From: Streptomyces sp. WM6386 | GTDB taxonomy: Bacteria > Actinomycetota > Actinomycetes > Streptomycetales > Streptomycetaceae | Assembly: GCF_000972385.1 (NCBI RefSeq) | Contig: NZ_JXTE01000039.1 | Coordinates: 19,514 to 83,513 of the forward strand | Length of the DNA stretch: 64,000 nucleotides | Direction of reading: 5' to 3' | Shown: piece after piece, positions 1 to 10,921 of the stretch | Position numbering within the stretch: the first letter of the stretch is position 1 | Layout: the number at the start of each line of letters is the position of its first letter | Made by a program: the position numbers and the translations under genes | The notes under the pieces: generated by a model | What the model saw: the letters and a program-made list of their open reading frames with translations, nothing else | What the model was told of the DNA's origin: nothing | Databases searched by the model: none

Positions 1-882
1 GCTGTTGAAGTCGTTCAGGCCGTCGAGGCTGTGCGAGCCCGTCGAGCTGTTGAAGTCGTCGGAGGCGTCGTAGCCGTTCGCGCCGCCCGGGCCGCCCTGG
101 GCTCCGTAACCGCCCTGTCCGCCCGGTCCGCCTTGCCCGTACTGCCCGTTCTGCGCGCCGCCGCCGTTCTCCGCGAAGTACGGCAGTTCGTCGCGTCGCG
201 GCTCGCCACCCGGCCGCGAGCCGTTGCCCAGCGCCTCGGTCACGTCGAAGGAGCCGGTGCCGCCGCCGTGCCCGGGCGCCACGGGGCCGCCGGTCGCACC
301 GGGGAGCCCCGCACCGTTCGTACCACCGCCACCGGGACGGGAACCTCCCGGCACGCTCATGGCGCCGACCACACCACCGGGGCGTCCGGCAGCGGGGCCG
401 GGACGCGCGCCGCCGGGAGCGGCACCGGAACCGGCCGGCGTAGCGCCCGAACCACCGGGCGCACCCGCCCCGTTGGTCGCGCCGCCGCCCTGACCGCCCT
501 TGGGCGGGCCGGACTTGCGCGGCGCGAACCAGTTGCTCGCCTTCTCGTCGGCGGGCGGCGCGGGCTCGGCCACAGGCGCGACGGTGCCCGTGGGGGCGCC
601 GGGGGCCGGTGTCTCGGCCACTGCGGGCGCGGCGGGCTCGGTATCCGCGACCGGTGTGCGCACGACGACCGGCGGGATGGGCCGCGACCCGGGGATGTTG
701 ATCCGGATCCGGGTCGTCAGCGTGGTCTCGGTCTTGCGGTCCTCGGACTGCGTGCCCGAACGGACCGCGTCCGTACCGTCGTCGGAAGCCATGGGCGTCC
801 CGTAGGGCGGGGTGCCCGAAGGGTAGGCGGCTCCGCCGCGCCCGTTGGGCCCGGAGGACGGACTGTCAGTTTCACGACTCAA
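1..882 (-). CDS. Pro/Gly-rich protein, partial (N-terminal 294 residues)
   Basis: The gene runs off the left edge of the window. I place the start at the TTG at 882 because GGGAGA lies about 7 bases upstream and the frame MSRETDSPSSGPNGRGG is open from there; the first in-frame ATG (792) lacks a ribosome site. A short ordered stretch near residues 50-75 (TRIRINIPGSRPIPPVVV) is followed by about 150 residues of Gly, Ala and Pro-rich low complexity, then an Asp/Asn/Ser-rich part in which DFNSS and DFNS recur. I see no membrane segment or enzyme motif in the visible part. I do not recognise the family. The low-complexity part looks like a linker before a C-terminal domain outside the window. It is read in the same direction as mshB and the DUF6113 gene. 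Confidence 0.7.
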   Translation of the reverse strand, partial: MSRETDSPSSGPNGRGGAAYPSGTPPYGTPMASDDGTDAVRSGTQSEDRKTETTLTTRIRINIPGSRPIPPVVVRTPVADTEPAAPAVAETPAPGAPTGTVAPVAEPAPPADEKASNWFAPRKSGPPKGGQGGGATNGAGAPGGSGATPAGSGAAPGGARPGPAAGRPGGVVGAMSVPGGSRPGGGGTNGAGLPGATGGPVAPGHGGGTGSFDVTEALGNGSRPGGEPRRDELPYFAENGGGAQNGQYGQGGPGGQGGYGAQGGPGGANGYDASDDFNSSTGSHSLDGLNDFNS

Positions 883-1042
883 GGCAGGTTCTCCCGGTTG
901 GCTCCACCGGCCGTGTCGACCTCAACTGCGCGGGCGGCTCGGCGGCGCGCACCACCATACTGGCCACTTCTGGCGCGTATCCCACGACCGCTGGGGAAAC
1001 CCACACCGGACTCGCACGTCCCAGTCGCGGCGAAGTGGTACG

Positions 1043-1453
1043 TCACTTGGCAAGTCGGACGGCATCGCCGTCTGGTTGCCGTCTCTGCCCAAGCGTGGCG
1101 CAGATCACAGCTGTGGCCATGCCGCCGAGCAGAAAGAGGTACGAGCCGGTGCCCGCGCCGAAGAGGAAGTCGCCCTCCGGTCGGCTCGCGGTGAGCAGGA
1201 TGACGGCGAGCATCCAGCCGGCGGCGGGTGCGACGGCCCCGCCCCGGCTGCCGACGGCACGCGCGCCGCCCAGACAGAGCCCGGCCTCACCGGCGAGCGC
1301 GAGCAGCAGCCCGCCCGGGAACCAGCCGGCCTGCACCAGCGACCCGGCGGCGCCGACGACCGCGCCGAGCACGAAGAGACCGACGTACACCAGCGCCCGC
1401 CCGGCGGGAGGCGCCTTCAGGGGCTGGGCGAGCAGGGACCCGGGCTCGTTCAT
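1043..1453 (-). CDS. DUF6113-type small membrane protein
   Basis: This 136-residue protein has about four hydrophobic segments (roughly residues 20-42, 44-62, 72-88 and 102-120) joined by short loops, so it is an integral membrane protein. Its ATG at 1453 overlaps the mshB stop codon (ATGA, 4 bases), a sign of translational coupling. From memory, streptomycete proteins of this kind beside mshB are called DUF6113; their function is unknown. The fixed pairing suggests a role linked to mycothiol or to the membrane context of MshB, but nothing in the sequence shows a reaction. Confidence 0.85.
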   Translation of the reverse strand: MNEPGSLLAQPLKAPPAGRALVYVGLFVLGAVVGAAGSLVQAGWFPGGLLLALAGEAGLCLGGARAVGSRGGAVAPAAGWMLAVILLTASRPEGDFLFGAGTGSYLFLLGGMATAVICATLGQRRQPDGDAVRLAK

Positions 1454-2310
1454 GAGGTCGCCTCCGTACCGGCGAAAAGATCGGTCTCGCGCGCTCCGAG
1501 TGCCCTTTCTCCCCGTACCAACTCGTAGTACTCGGTGGTGAAGACGGGCTGCGCGAGGTCGTTGGACAGCACGAAGTACGGCTCGGCCACGGTGACCTGG
1601 GTGGCGTGCGCGGCCATCGCGGCGGCCTTGGCGGCGGCGTACGCGGTGCCGTCGATCTCGGTGGTGATCCGCTCGTCGGCCACGACACCGGGGACGTCGT
1701 CGAGGACGCCCGGCTTGTCGAAGGGAAGCCCCGGCAGCACCTCGGCCAGCCGCTCGAAGGCCTGCTCGCCGACCGAGCGCGGTACGCGGTTCCAGTAGAT
1801 CTTGGGGATGGTCCAGCCCGCTTCGACCGCCAGGTCGGCGGCGCGCACGGCGACGCGGTGGGCCTGGATGTGGTCGGGGTGGCCGTAGCCGCCGTTCTCG
1901 TCGTAGGTGACGAGCACGTGGGGGCGTACCTCCAGGATCACCTCGACCAGCCGGGCGGCGGCCTCGTCGACGTCCGCCCGCCAGAAGCACGCGGGGTCGT
2001 CGTTGTCGGCGAGGCCCATCATCCCGGAGTCCCGGTAATGGCCGGGGCCGCCGAGCAGACGGAAGTCCTGGACGCCGAGTTCACGCATCGCGGCGGAGAG
2101 CTCGCCCAGCCGGTACTCGCCGAGGGCGGTGCCGGTGAGGTGCTGGAGCTCGGCCGGGATGACCTCGCCGCGCTCACCGAGCGTGCAGGTGACCAGGGTC
2201 ACGAGGGCACCCTCGGCCGCATAGCGGGCCATCGTCGCGCCGTTGTTGATCGACTCGTCGTCCGGGTGCGCGTGCACCAGCAGCAGACGCCGGGCGGGAG
2301 GTTCCGTCAT
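1450..2310 (-). CDS. mshB: N-acetyl-GlcN-inositol deacetylase MshB (mycothiol synthesis)
   Basis: MshB removes the acetyl group from N-acetylglucosaminyl-inositol in the second step of mycothiol synthesis, in the cytoplasm. The 286-residue protein opens with the LmbE/PIG-L fold and the motif HAHPDDE at residues 13-19. A second motif, GYGHPDH, lies at 141-147. His15, Asp18 and His147 correspond to the zinc ligands of this family, and Asp17 to the catalytic base. The C-terminal part ([10 protein letters not shown]) is typical of MshB rather than of the related conjugate amidase Mca. I chose the ATG at 2310, which has GGGTGGGG upstream; the open frame continues 14 codons further without a better start. 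The gene is coupled to the downstream membrane protein by a 4-base overlap. Confidence 0.95.
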   Translation of the reverse strand: MTEPPARRLLLVHAHPDDESINNGATMARYAAEGALVTLVTCTLGERGEVIPAELQHLTGTALGEYRLGELSAAMRELGVQDFRLLGGPGHYRDSGMMGLADNDDPACFWRADVDEAAARLVEVILEVRPHVLVTYDENGGYGHPDHIQAHRVAVRAADLAVEAGWTIPKIYWNRVPRSVGEQAFERLAEVLPGLPFDKPGVLDDVPGVVADERITTEIDGTAYAAAKAAAMAAHATQVTVAEPYFVLSNDLAQPVFTTEYYELVRGERALGARETDLFAGTEATS

Positions 2311-2375
2311 GGACCCCACCCTACGAGGCCTCCGGCCTCCTCCCCCGCCCACCCGCTACCTCCGCGTCCTCTGCG

Positions 2376-4223
<1,848 letters not shown>

Positions 4224-4320
4224 GCGCCCCCGCCTCAGCCCTCGCCTGGCCTGCATCCGTCATCAAAGCCTACGGAGCCAGAGACACCCGAGGGAGACAA
4301 CAGGCCGGGCGGGCGCGGCG

Positions 4321-4515
4321 TCAGAACTTGATGCTGCCGATCATCCCCGCGATGTTCGTCGTCAGCTCGCTGATCGTCGGCGCCATGGTCGAAGAGGCCA
4401 GGTAGAAGCCGAGCAACATGCAGACGACCGCATGTCCGGCCTTCAGCCCTGACTTCTTGACCAGCAGGAAGACGACGATCGCCAGCAGCACCACCGCCGA
4501 AATCGAAAGTGCCAC
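4321..4515 (-). CDS. Small two-helix membrane protein
   Basis: This 64-residue protein has a membrane helix at residues 4-19, a short KKSGLKAGH loop, and a second hydrophobic stretch at 27-43, ending in a conserved-looking GSIKF tail. The GTG start at 4515 is fixed by GGAGGTGA, an almost perfect match to the 16S rRNA tail, six bases upstream. That is unusually strong for this window. I have seen proteins of this type in many Streptomyces genomes, often near plasmid-transfer genes, but no function is known to me. It lies between the restriction-modification debris and the peptidase gene, transcribed away from the latter. Confidence 0.75.
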   Translation of the reverse strand: MALSISAVVLLAIVVFLLVKKSGLKAGHAVVCMLLGFYLASSTMAPTISELTTNIAGMIGSIKF

Positions 4516-4690
4516 GGCGGCTCACCTCCAAAGATCCCAAGAGCGCGGGGTCGGACCAGGGGGGCAGATAAATCCATACAGGCGCCAGCAGGTTCATACC
4601 CACTATGCGCTAGTGATCATAACTATCCGTGCGCGCGCATCCGTCGGCGCACTGCCGCACAAGGGGGCGCATGGCCAATATGGTCGGAGC

Positions 4691-6808
4691 ATGACGACGA
4701 CGTCCGACTCCTTCCCTCGCCGGCATGCCCGGACCCAGCGGTTCACACTCGGCGCGCCACGCGCGTTCGCGGTGGCTCCCGACGGTTCCCGTGTCGTGTT
4801 CCTGCGCTCGTCCTCCGGTACGGACCGGGCGAGTTCGCTGTGGGTGCTCGACCCCGCGGACGGCGGGGAGCGCGTGGCGGCCGACCCGCGCGCCCTGCTG
4901 GGCGGGGCCTCGGAGGACCTGTCGCCCGAGGAGCGGGCGCGGCGCGAGCGGAGCCGTGAGGGCGGGGCCGGGATCGTCGGCTATGCCACCGACACGGCGG
5001 TCGAGTTGGCCTCTTTCGCGTTGTCAGGACGGCTTTTCGCGGCGGAGCTCCGGGCCGGCACGGCACGTGAACTCCCCGTCCCGGGGCCGGTGATCGACCC
5101 ACGCCCCTCCCCCGACGGCCGGTTCGTCGCCTACGTCACGCAGGGCGCCCTGCGCGTCACGGGCGCCGAGGGCGAGGGGGACCGGGCGCTGGCCGAGCCG
5201 GAGTCGGAACAAGTCACCTACGGGCTCGCGGAGTTCATCGCGGCCGAGGAGATGGGACGGTCGCGGGGGTTCTGGTGGTCGCCGGAGTCGGACCTGCTGC
5301 TGGTCGCGCGCGCGGACGACACTCCCGTACGGCGCTGGTGGATCTCCGACCCGGCCCGTCCCGAACGTGATCCACAGCACGTCGCCTACCCGGCGGCGGG
5401 TACGGCGAACGCGGCGGTCCGGCTCTTCGTGATCGACCTCGACGGGGCGCGCACGGAGGTGTCCTGGGACCGGAAGCGCTACCCGTATCTGGCGCATGTG
5501 CACTGGTCAGCGGCGGGTGCGCCACTGTTGCTTGTGCAGGCTCGGGACCAGCGCAGCCAGCTGTTCCTGGCCGTGGACCCGGGGTCGGGGGCGACGCGGA
5601 TGGTGCACGCCGACGAAGATCCAACTTGGCTTGATCTTTTCCCAGGGGTGCCCTGTTGGAGCCCTTCCGGGCAGCTCGTCCGCATCGTGGACGAGGGTGG
5701 CGCGCGGGTCCTCGCAGTCGGCGAACGCCTGCTGACAGGACCGAAGTTGCACGTCCGCGCGGTGCTGGATGTCTCCGACGACGACATCCTGGTGTCGGGG
5801 TCGGCGGGTGAGGGCGCGGCGGACCCGCAGACCGGCGAGGTACATGTGTACCGGGTGAACGAACTCGGTACGGAACGTGTGTCCCTGGAGCCGGGCGTGC
5901 ACACGGCGGTGCGCGCCGGGGGCGTGACGGTGCTGGTGTCCGCGACGCCGGACCGGGCGGGGTCCCGGGCGCGGGTACTGCGGGACGGCAAGACAGCGGC
6001 GACCGTCACCTCGTACGCCGAAGATCCCGGTATGTCCCCGCGCATGACGCTCACCGAGGGGGGCGCACGGCGGATCCCATGCGCCGTGCTGCTGCCTCAA
6101 GATCACGACGGTGCGACCCCGTTGCCGGTTTTGATGGATCCCTACGGTGGTCCGCACGGTCCCCGCGTCCTGGCCGCCCACAACGCGCACCTCACCTCGC
6201 AGTGGTTCGCCGACCAGGGTTTCGCGGTGGTCGTCGCGGACGGCCGGGGTACGCCCGGTCGCTCGCCGGCCTGGGAGAAGGCGATCCACCACGACCTCAC
6301 GGTGTCCCTGGACGACCAGGTCGAGGCGCTGGAGTCACTGGCGAAGTCGTATCCGCTCGACCTCTCCCGGGTGGCGATCCGGGGCTGGTCCTACGGCGGC
6401 TGGCTGGCGGGGCTCGCGGTGCTGCGCCGCCCCGACGTCTTCCACGCCGGGATCGCGGGGGCACCGGTGACGGACTGGCGGCTGTACGACACGCACTACA
6501 CGGAGCGGTATCTGGGTGATCCGACGGCGTCACCGGAGTCGTACGCCAAGAGCTCCCTGCTGACCGACGAGGGCCTCTCCTCCCCCGCCGAGCCGCACCG
6601 GCCCCTGATGATCGTCCACGGCCTGGCGGACGACAACGTCGTCGCGGCCCACACCCTGCGTCTGTCCTCGGCCCTGCTCTCGGCAGGCCGCCCGCACGAG
6701 GTCCTCCCCCTGTCCGGGGTGACCCACATGACCCCGCAGGAACAGGTCGCGGAGAACCTGCTCCTGCTCCAGGTCGACTTCCTGAAGCGGTCGTTGGGGC
6801 TGTCGTAG
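4691..6808 (+). CDS. S9 prolyl oligopeptidase / dipeptidyl-peptidase-like serine peptidase
   Basis: This 705-residue protein has the DPP IV layout: an N-terminal beta-propeller-like part of about 450 residues and a C-terminal alpha/beta hydrolase. The catalytic triad is visible: Ser567 in GWSYGG, Asp647 in GLADDNV and His679 in GVTHMT. YGGPHGP near residue 485 is typical of the S9 hydrolase entry strand, and EEMGRSRGFWWSP resembles the substrate N-terminus recognition region (Glu-Glu) of dipeptidyl peptidases. It has no signal peptide, so it should cleave short peptides in the cytoplasm. The start is the ATG at 4691 with GGTCGGAG just upstream. Lying next to three peptide importers, it may process the imported peptides; this is inference. 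A 14-bp perfect hairpin follows. Confidence 0.92.
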   Translation: MTTTSDSFPRRHARTQRFTLGAPRAFAVAPDGSRVVFLRSSSGTDRASSLWVLDPADGGERVAADPRALLGGASEDLSPEERARRERSREGGAGIVGYATDTAVELASFALSGRLFAAELRAGTARELPVPGPVIDPRPSPDGRFVAYVTQGALRVTGAEGEGDRALAEPESEQVTYGLAEFIAAEEMGRSRGFWWSPESDLLLVARADDTPVRRWWISDPARPERDPQHVAYPAAGTANAAVRLFVIDLDGARTEVSWDRKRYPYLAHVHWSAAGAPLLLVQARDQRSQLFLAVDPGSGATRMVHADEDPTWLDLFPGVPCWSPSGQLVRIVDEGGARVLAVGERLLTGPKLHVRAVLDVSDDDILVSGSAGEGAADPQTGEVHVYRVNELGTERVSLEPGVHTAVRAGGVTVLVSATPDRAGSRARVLRDGKTAATVTSYAEDPGMSPRMTLTEGGARRIPCAVLLPQDHDGATPLPVLMDPYGGPHGPRVLAAHNAHLTSQWFADQGFAVVVADGRGTPGRSPAWEKAIHHDLTVSLDDQVEALESLAKSYPLDLSRVAIRGWSYGGWLAGLAVLRRPDVFHAGIAGAPVTDWRLYDTHYTERYLGDPTASPESYAKSSLLTDEGLSSPAEPHRPLMIVHGLADDNVVAAHTLRLSSALLSAGRPHEVLPLSGVTHMTPQEQVAENLLLLQVDFLKRSLGLS

Positions 6809-6814
6809 CAAAGC

Positions 6815-6850
6815 AACGGACCGGGGTGACATGGCGCACCCCGGTCCGTT
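6815..6850 (+). terminator. Hairpin terminator after the S9 peptidase gene
   Basis: A perfect 14-bp inverted repeat (AACGGACCGGGGTG and its complement) with an 8-base loop begins 6 bases after the stop codon. There is no T run, as is usual in Streptomyces. It could also stop transcription from the opposing importer operon. Confidence 0.85.
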
Positions 6851-6998
6851 TACGGCACCCGCACGGCCGTACGTCGTTCAGACTGACGCGTCCGTATATC
6901 GGGACCGGGTCAGCCGAGTTGCCTGCGTGTTAACGCAGTTGGTGGCTGTTTGTGCGGTTTTCGCAGGCACCGGCCGCATGGCCGCCCGGGGTCCGGTG

Positions 6999-8045
6999 TC
7001 AGCCCCCGGCCTCGTCCCCCTCCACCGGCACCACCTGTTTCTCCTCCGCGAAATGGCACGCCGAGTCATGCGCGGCCGGACCCGGCAGCAGGCGGAACTC
7101 GCTCGGGACCGCCAATGCCGGTACCTCCAGGGCGCAGCGTTCCCGGGCCTTCCAGCAGCGGGTGCGGAAGCGGCAGCCGGAGGGGATGTTGGTCGGGGAG
7201 GGGACGTCTCCGGACAGGATGATGCGTTCGCGGTGTTCACGGGCCTCCGGGTCGGGGACCGGGACCGCGGAGAGCAGGGCCTGGGTGTACGGGTGCGTGG
7301 GGTGGTCGTAGATCTCCGCGTCCTTGCCGATCTCCACGATGCGGCCCAGGTACATCACACCCACGCGGTCCGAGATGTGGCGGACGATCGAGAGGTCGTG
7401 GGCGATGAAGACGTACGAGAGGTCGAACTCGTTCTGCAGCCGGTCCATCAGGTTGATGACCTGGGCCTGGACGGAGACATCGAGCGCCGAGACCGGCTCG
7501 TCCGCGACGATCACCTCCGGGCGGAGCGCCAACCCGCGTGCGATACCGATGCGTTGGCGCTGGCCGCCGGAGAACTGGTGGGGGTAGCGGTTGATGTACT
7601 CCGGGTTCAGGCCGACCACGTCCAGGAGGTCCTGGACCTTCTTCCTGCGGTCGCCCTTCGGCGCCACCTCCGGGTGGATCTCGTACGGCTCCCCGATGAT
7701 GTCGCCCACCGTCATACGGGGGTTGAGGGAGGTGTACGGGTCCTGGAACACCATCTGGATGTTGCGGCGCACCGACTTGAGGGCCTTGCCGGAGAGCTTG
7801 GTGAGGTCCTCGCCCTTGTACCTGATCGTGCCGGCGGTCGGACGTTCCAGGTTGACCAGCATCTTGGCGACCGTGGACTTGCCGCAGCCCGACTCGCCCA
7901 CGATGCCCAGGGTTTCGCCGCGGTCGAGGGCGAAGTCGACGCCGTCCACCGCCTTCACCGCGCCGACCTGCTTCTTGAAGAGGATGCCCGTGGTGAGCGG
8001 ATAGTGCTTGACCAACCCGCTGACCTCCAGAATCGGCTCAGCCAT
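6999..8045 (-). CDS. Cluster 1 peptide ABC importer, OppF-type ATPase
   Basis: This is one of the two ATP-hydrolysing subunits of a peptide/nickel-type importer (348 residues). Walker A is GESGCGKST at 50-58, followed by the Q-loop [12 protein letters not shown], the signature SGGQRQRIG, Walker [13 protein letters not shown] and the switch His in FIAHDLS. The C-terminal oligopeptide-transporter extension contains spaced cysteines ([15 protein letters not shown]...CHF); such cysteines bind an iron-sulfur cluster in a studied mycobacterial peptide importer. The start ATG overlaps the end of the upstream ATPase by 8 bases and follows GGAGGGAG, so the two are co-translated. It is the last gene of the operon. 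Confidence 0.95.
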   Translation of the reverse strand: MAEPILEVSGLVKHYPLTTGILFKKQVGAVKAVDGVDFALDRGETLGIVGESGCGKSTVAKMLVNLERPTAGTIRYKGEDLTKLSGKALKSVRRNIQMVFQDPYTSLNPRMTVGDIIGEPYEIHPEVAPKGDRRKKVQDLLDVVGLNPEYINRYPHQFSGGQRQRIGIARGLALRPEVIVADEPVSALDVSVQAQVINLMDRLQNEFDLSYVFIAHDLSIVRHISDRVGVMYLGRIVEIGKDAEIYDHPTHPYTQALLSAVPVPDPEAREHRERIILSGDVPSPTNIPSGCRFRTRCWKARERCALEVPALAVPSEFRLLPGPAAHDSACHFAEEKQVVPVEGDEAGG

Positions 8046-9012
8046 TCAGGCACTCCCTCCAGAAGTGGCAGGCACTCGTGCGGTCTTCGGAGACGTCGTA
8101 CAGCGGGGGTACGTCCGTCCGGCACACGTCCTGGGCCATGGGACAGCGGGGGTTGAAGGCGCAGCCCGGCGGGATGTTCATGAGGTTGGGGGGCAGGCCC
8201 TTGATGGCATAGAGCTCCTGGCCCTTCTGGTCCAGGCGCGGGATGGAGTCGAGGAGGCCCCTGGTGTAGGGGTGGGCCGGCGCCTTGTAGATGTCGTGGA
8301 CGGGGGCCGACTCGACGATGCGGCCCGCGTACATCACCGCGATCCGGTCGGCGACGTCCGCGACCACGCCGAGGTCGTGGGTGATGAGGATGAGCCCCAT
8401 GTTGAGCTCGCGCTGCAACTCCGCGAGCAGGTCCATGACCTGGGCCTGGACCGTCACGTCCAGCGCGGTCGTCGGTTCGTCGGCGATGATCAGGGCGGGT
8501 TCCAGGGCCATCGCCATCGCGATCATGATGCGCTGGCGCATACCGCCGGAGAACTGGTGCGGGTACTGCTTGACCCGCTCTCTCGCCCCCGGGATGCGGA
8601 CGCGGTCCATCAGCTCGATCGATCTGGCCCGCGCGTCCTTCCTCGACATGCCCCGGTGGACGACGAACATCTCGCCGAGCTGGTCGCCGACGCTCAGCAC
8701 CGGGTTCAGCGAGGACAGCGCGTCCTGGAAGATCATCGCCATCTCGGCGCCCCGGACCTTCCGCCGCTCCTCCTCCTTCAGCTTCAGCAGGTCCTTGCCC
8801 TGGAAGAGGATCTCGCCACCGGTGATCCGCCCTGGCGGAATGTCGAGGATCCCCATCACCGCCTGCGCCGTCACCGACTTTCCGGACCCCGACTCACCGA
8901 GCACGGCGAGCGTCTCGCCCGCGTCCACCGAGTAGTCGACCCCGTTGACCGCCTTGGCCACCCCGTCCCGCGTCCGGAACTCCACATGCAGATCACGCAC
9001 TTCGAGCAGCAT
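8038..9012 (-). CDS. Cluster 1 peptide ABC importer, OppD-type ATPase
   Basis: This is the partner ATPase (324 residues), lacking the N-terminal extension of the OppF type. Visible motifs are Walker [10 protein letters not shown] near residue 39, Q-loop [12 protein letters not shown], signature SGGMRQRI, Walker [13 protein letters not shown] and switch LITHDLG. The C-terminal cysteine set ([14 protein letters not shown]...CHF) is retained. GAGGTGA about 10 bases before the ATG at 9012 is a good ribosome site. It lies 9 bases after the permease gene and overlaps the next ATPase gene, so the two should be made in equal amounts for a heterodimeric engine. Confidence 0.95.
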   Translation of the reverse strand: MLLEVRDLHVEFRTRDGVAKAVNGVDYSVDAGETLAVLGESGSGKSVTAQAVMGILDIPPGRITGGEILFQGKDLLKLKEEERRKVRGAEMAMIFQDALSSLNPVLSVGDQLGEMFVVHRGMSRKDARARSIELMDRVRIPGARERVKQYPHQFSGGMRQRIMIAMAMALEPALIIADEPTTALDVTVQAQVMDLLAELQRELNMGLILITHDLGVVADVADRIAVMYAGRIVESAPVHDIYKAPAHPYTRGLLDSIPRLDQKGQELYAIKGLPPNLMNIPPGCAFNPRCPMAQDVCRTDVPPLYDVSEDRTSACHFWRECLNG

Positions 9013-9021
9013 GACGCCGGC

Positions 9022-9999
9022 TCACCTCAGCTTCGGGTCGAGGGCGTCGCGGACCGCGTCGCCGAGCATGATGAACGCGAGGACGGTGAGGGCGAGGGCG
9101 CCGGCCGGCCAGAGGAGCATGTGCGGGGCCTGGCGGATGTAGGCGGAGGCCGAGGAGATGTCGATGCCCCAGCTGACCGTCGGCGGCTTCAGGCCCACGC
9201 CGAGGTACGACAGGGTCGCCTCCAGCGAGATGTACGTGCCGAGCGCGATGGTCGCCACGACGATCACCGGCGCGACCGCGTTGGGTGTGATGTGCCGCAG
9301 CAGCATCCGGGAGTTGGAGGCGCCCAGGGCTCGCGCGGCCTGCACGAAGTCGTTCTGCTTGACGGTGATGACCGAGCCCCGGGCGATACGGGAGATCTGC
9401 GGCCAGCCCAGCAGCACCATGAAGCCGATGACCGGCCAGACTGAGTTGCTGGTGACGACCGAGAGCAGCACCAGGCCGCCCAGGACCACCGGGATCGCGA
9501 AGAACACGTCCGTGATGCGGGACAGGATCGAGTCCCAGAACCCGCCGAAGAAGCCGGCCATCCCGCCGAGGACCGAGCCCAGGATCGCGACCCCGAGCGT
9601 GGCGCAGACGCCGACCGTCACCGATGTACGGGCGCCGTACACCGTGCGCGTGTAGACGTCGCAGCCCTGACCGTCGAAGCCGAAGGGGTGTCCGGGCTGT
9701 GAGCCTTCCTGTGCCTTGGCCAGGTCGCACTTGAGGGGGTTGCCGGAGGCGATCAGGGACGGCCAGAGCGAGATGAAGATCAGGAAGAGGATGACCAGGG
9801 CGGAGATGATGAAGACCGGGTTGCGGCGAAGGTCTCGCCAGGCGTCCGACCAGAGGCTGCGGGGCTTGTCCGCGGGGCCTGTTCCCTGGGGTCCGCCAGG
9901 AACCTTCTCCAACGTCTCGCCCTCGCTCACCGCCAGATCCATCGCGCCGCCCATACCGGTCGCGGCGATCGCTCCGTCGTCGTACGGCTGCTCAGGCAT
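9022..9999 (-). CDS. Cluster 1 peptide ABC importer, DppC/OppC-type permease
   Basis: This inner-membrane permease has 325 residues. A hydrophilic N-terminal arm of about 60 residues precedes the first helix (FIISALVILFLIFISLWP). The extracellular loop carries GHPFGFDGQGCDVYTRTVYG, the usual DppC spot. The EAA-type coupling loop RALGASNSRMLLRHITPN contacts the ATPases, and the C-terminus GDAVRDALDPKLR is the family ending. Its start overlaps the end of the other permease gene by 8 bases. Together the two permeases form the transport channel. Confidence 0.95.
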   Translation of the reverse strand: MPEQPYDDGAIAATGMGGAMDLAVSEGETLEKVPGGPQGTGPADKPRSLWSDAWRDLRRNPVFIISALVILFLIFISLWPSLIASGNPLKCDLAKAQEGSQPGHPFGFDGQGCDVYTRTVYGARTSVTVGVCATLGVAILGSVLGGMAGFFGGFWDSILSRITDVFFAIPVVLGGLVLLSVVTSNSVWPVIGFMVLLGWPQISRIARGSVITVKQNDFVQAARALGASNSRMLLRHITPNAVAPVIVVATIALGTYISLEATLSYLGVGLKPPTVSWGIDISSASAYIRQAPHMLLWPAGALALTVLAFIMLGDAVRDALDPKLR

Positions 10000-10915
10000 A
10001 GCGGATCCTGGGGTCGAGGACGGCGTACAGGAGGTCGACGAGCAGGTTGGCGACCAGGAACACCAGGACCAGGACCGTCACGAACCCGACGACGGTCTGG
10101 GTGTTCTGGCGGAGGATGCCCTGGTAGAGCTGGTAGCCGACGCCGTGGATGTTGAAGATGCGCTCGGTGACGATCGCGCCGCCCATCAGGGCGCCGATGT
10201 CGGTGCCGATGAAGGTGACAACGGGGATCAGTGAGTTGCGGAGCAGGTGGCGAGTGATGACCCGACGCCTCGGCAGACCCTTCGCCACCGCCGTACGGAC
10301 GTAGTCGGAGCGTCTGTTCTCGGCGATGGAGGTACGGGTCAGCCGGGTCACGTAGGCGAGGGACACGGACGCGAGGACGAGGCCCGGCACGATCAGCTCG
10401 CTGAAGGTGGCGTCCGTCGACACCGACGGTTTGATCCAGCCCCACTCGACGCCGAGGAGGAGCTGGAGCAGCAGACCGGTGACGAACGTCGGGACCGAGA
10501 TCACCACGAGCGTGAACATCAGGACCGAGGTGTCGACGGGCCGGCCGCGCCGCAGGCCCGTGACGACACCCAGCGTGATGCCGATGACGACCTCGAAGAG
10601 GATCGCGACGATCGTCAGCCGGATCGTCACGGGGAACGCCGTCGCCATCAGCTCGGTGACCTCCTGCCCGTTGAACGCGGTGCCGAAGTCGCCGGTGAAG
10701 ACGTTCCCCATGTAGGTCAGGTACTGCTGCCAGACCGGCTTGTCGAGGCCGAACTCCTTCTTCAGCTGGGCGGCCGTGGCGGGGTCGCACTGCCGGTCGC
10801 CGCACAGGCCCGCGATGGGGTCGCCCATCACGTTGACCATGAGGAAGATCAGGAGGGTGGCGCCGATGAACACCGGGATCATCTGGAGCAGACGCCGGAC
10901 GACGTAGCGTCCCAT
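9992..10915 (-). CDS. Cluster 1 peptide ABC importer, DppB/OppB-type permease
   Basis: This 307-residue permease begins with the typical GRYVVRRLLQMIPVFIGATL first helix. The first outer loop contains the pair CGDRQC (DPIAGLCGDRQCDPATA), which could form a disulfide. Further helices follow, then the coupling loop VAKGLPRRRVITRHLLRN and the terminal LLYAVLDPRIRYA. The start ATG lies 6 bases after the stop of the binding-protein gene and has no clear ribosome site, so translation probably depends on re-initiation. Unlike clusters 2 and 3, no hairpin separates it from the binding-protein gene. Confidence 0.95.
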   Translation of the reverse strand: MGRYVVRRLLQMIPVFIGATLLIFLMVNVMGDPIAGLCGDRQCDPATAAQLKKEFGLDKPVWQQYLTYMGNVFTGDFGTAFNGQEVTELMATAFPVTIRLTIVAILFEVVIGITLGVVTGLRRGRPVDTSVLMFTLVVISVPTFVTGLLLQLLLGVEWGWIKPSVSTDATFSELIVPGLVLASVSLAYVTRLTRTSIAENRRSDYVRTAVAKGLPRRRVITRHLLRNSLIPVVTFIGTDIGALMGGAIVTERIFNIHGVGYQLYQGILRQNTQTVVGFVTVLVLVFLVANLLVDLLYAVLDPRIRYA

Positions 10916-10921
10916 GGCGGG

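Noticed and set aside
4240..4320. Possible tRNA or attachment site beside the restriction-modification debris
   Set aside because: No cloverleaf, no GGTTCGANTCC arm and no direct repeat was found. No tRNA is visible in the window at all.
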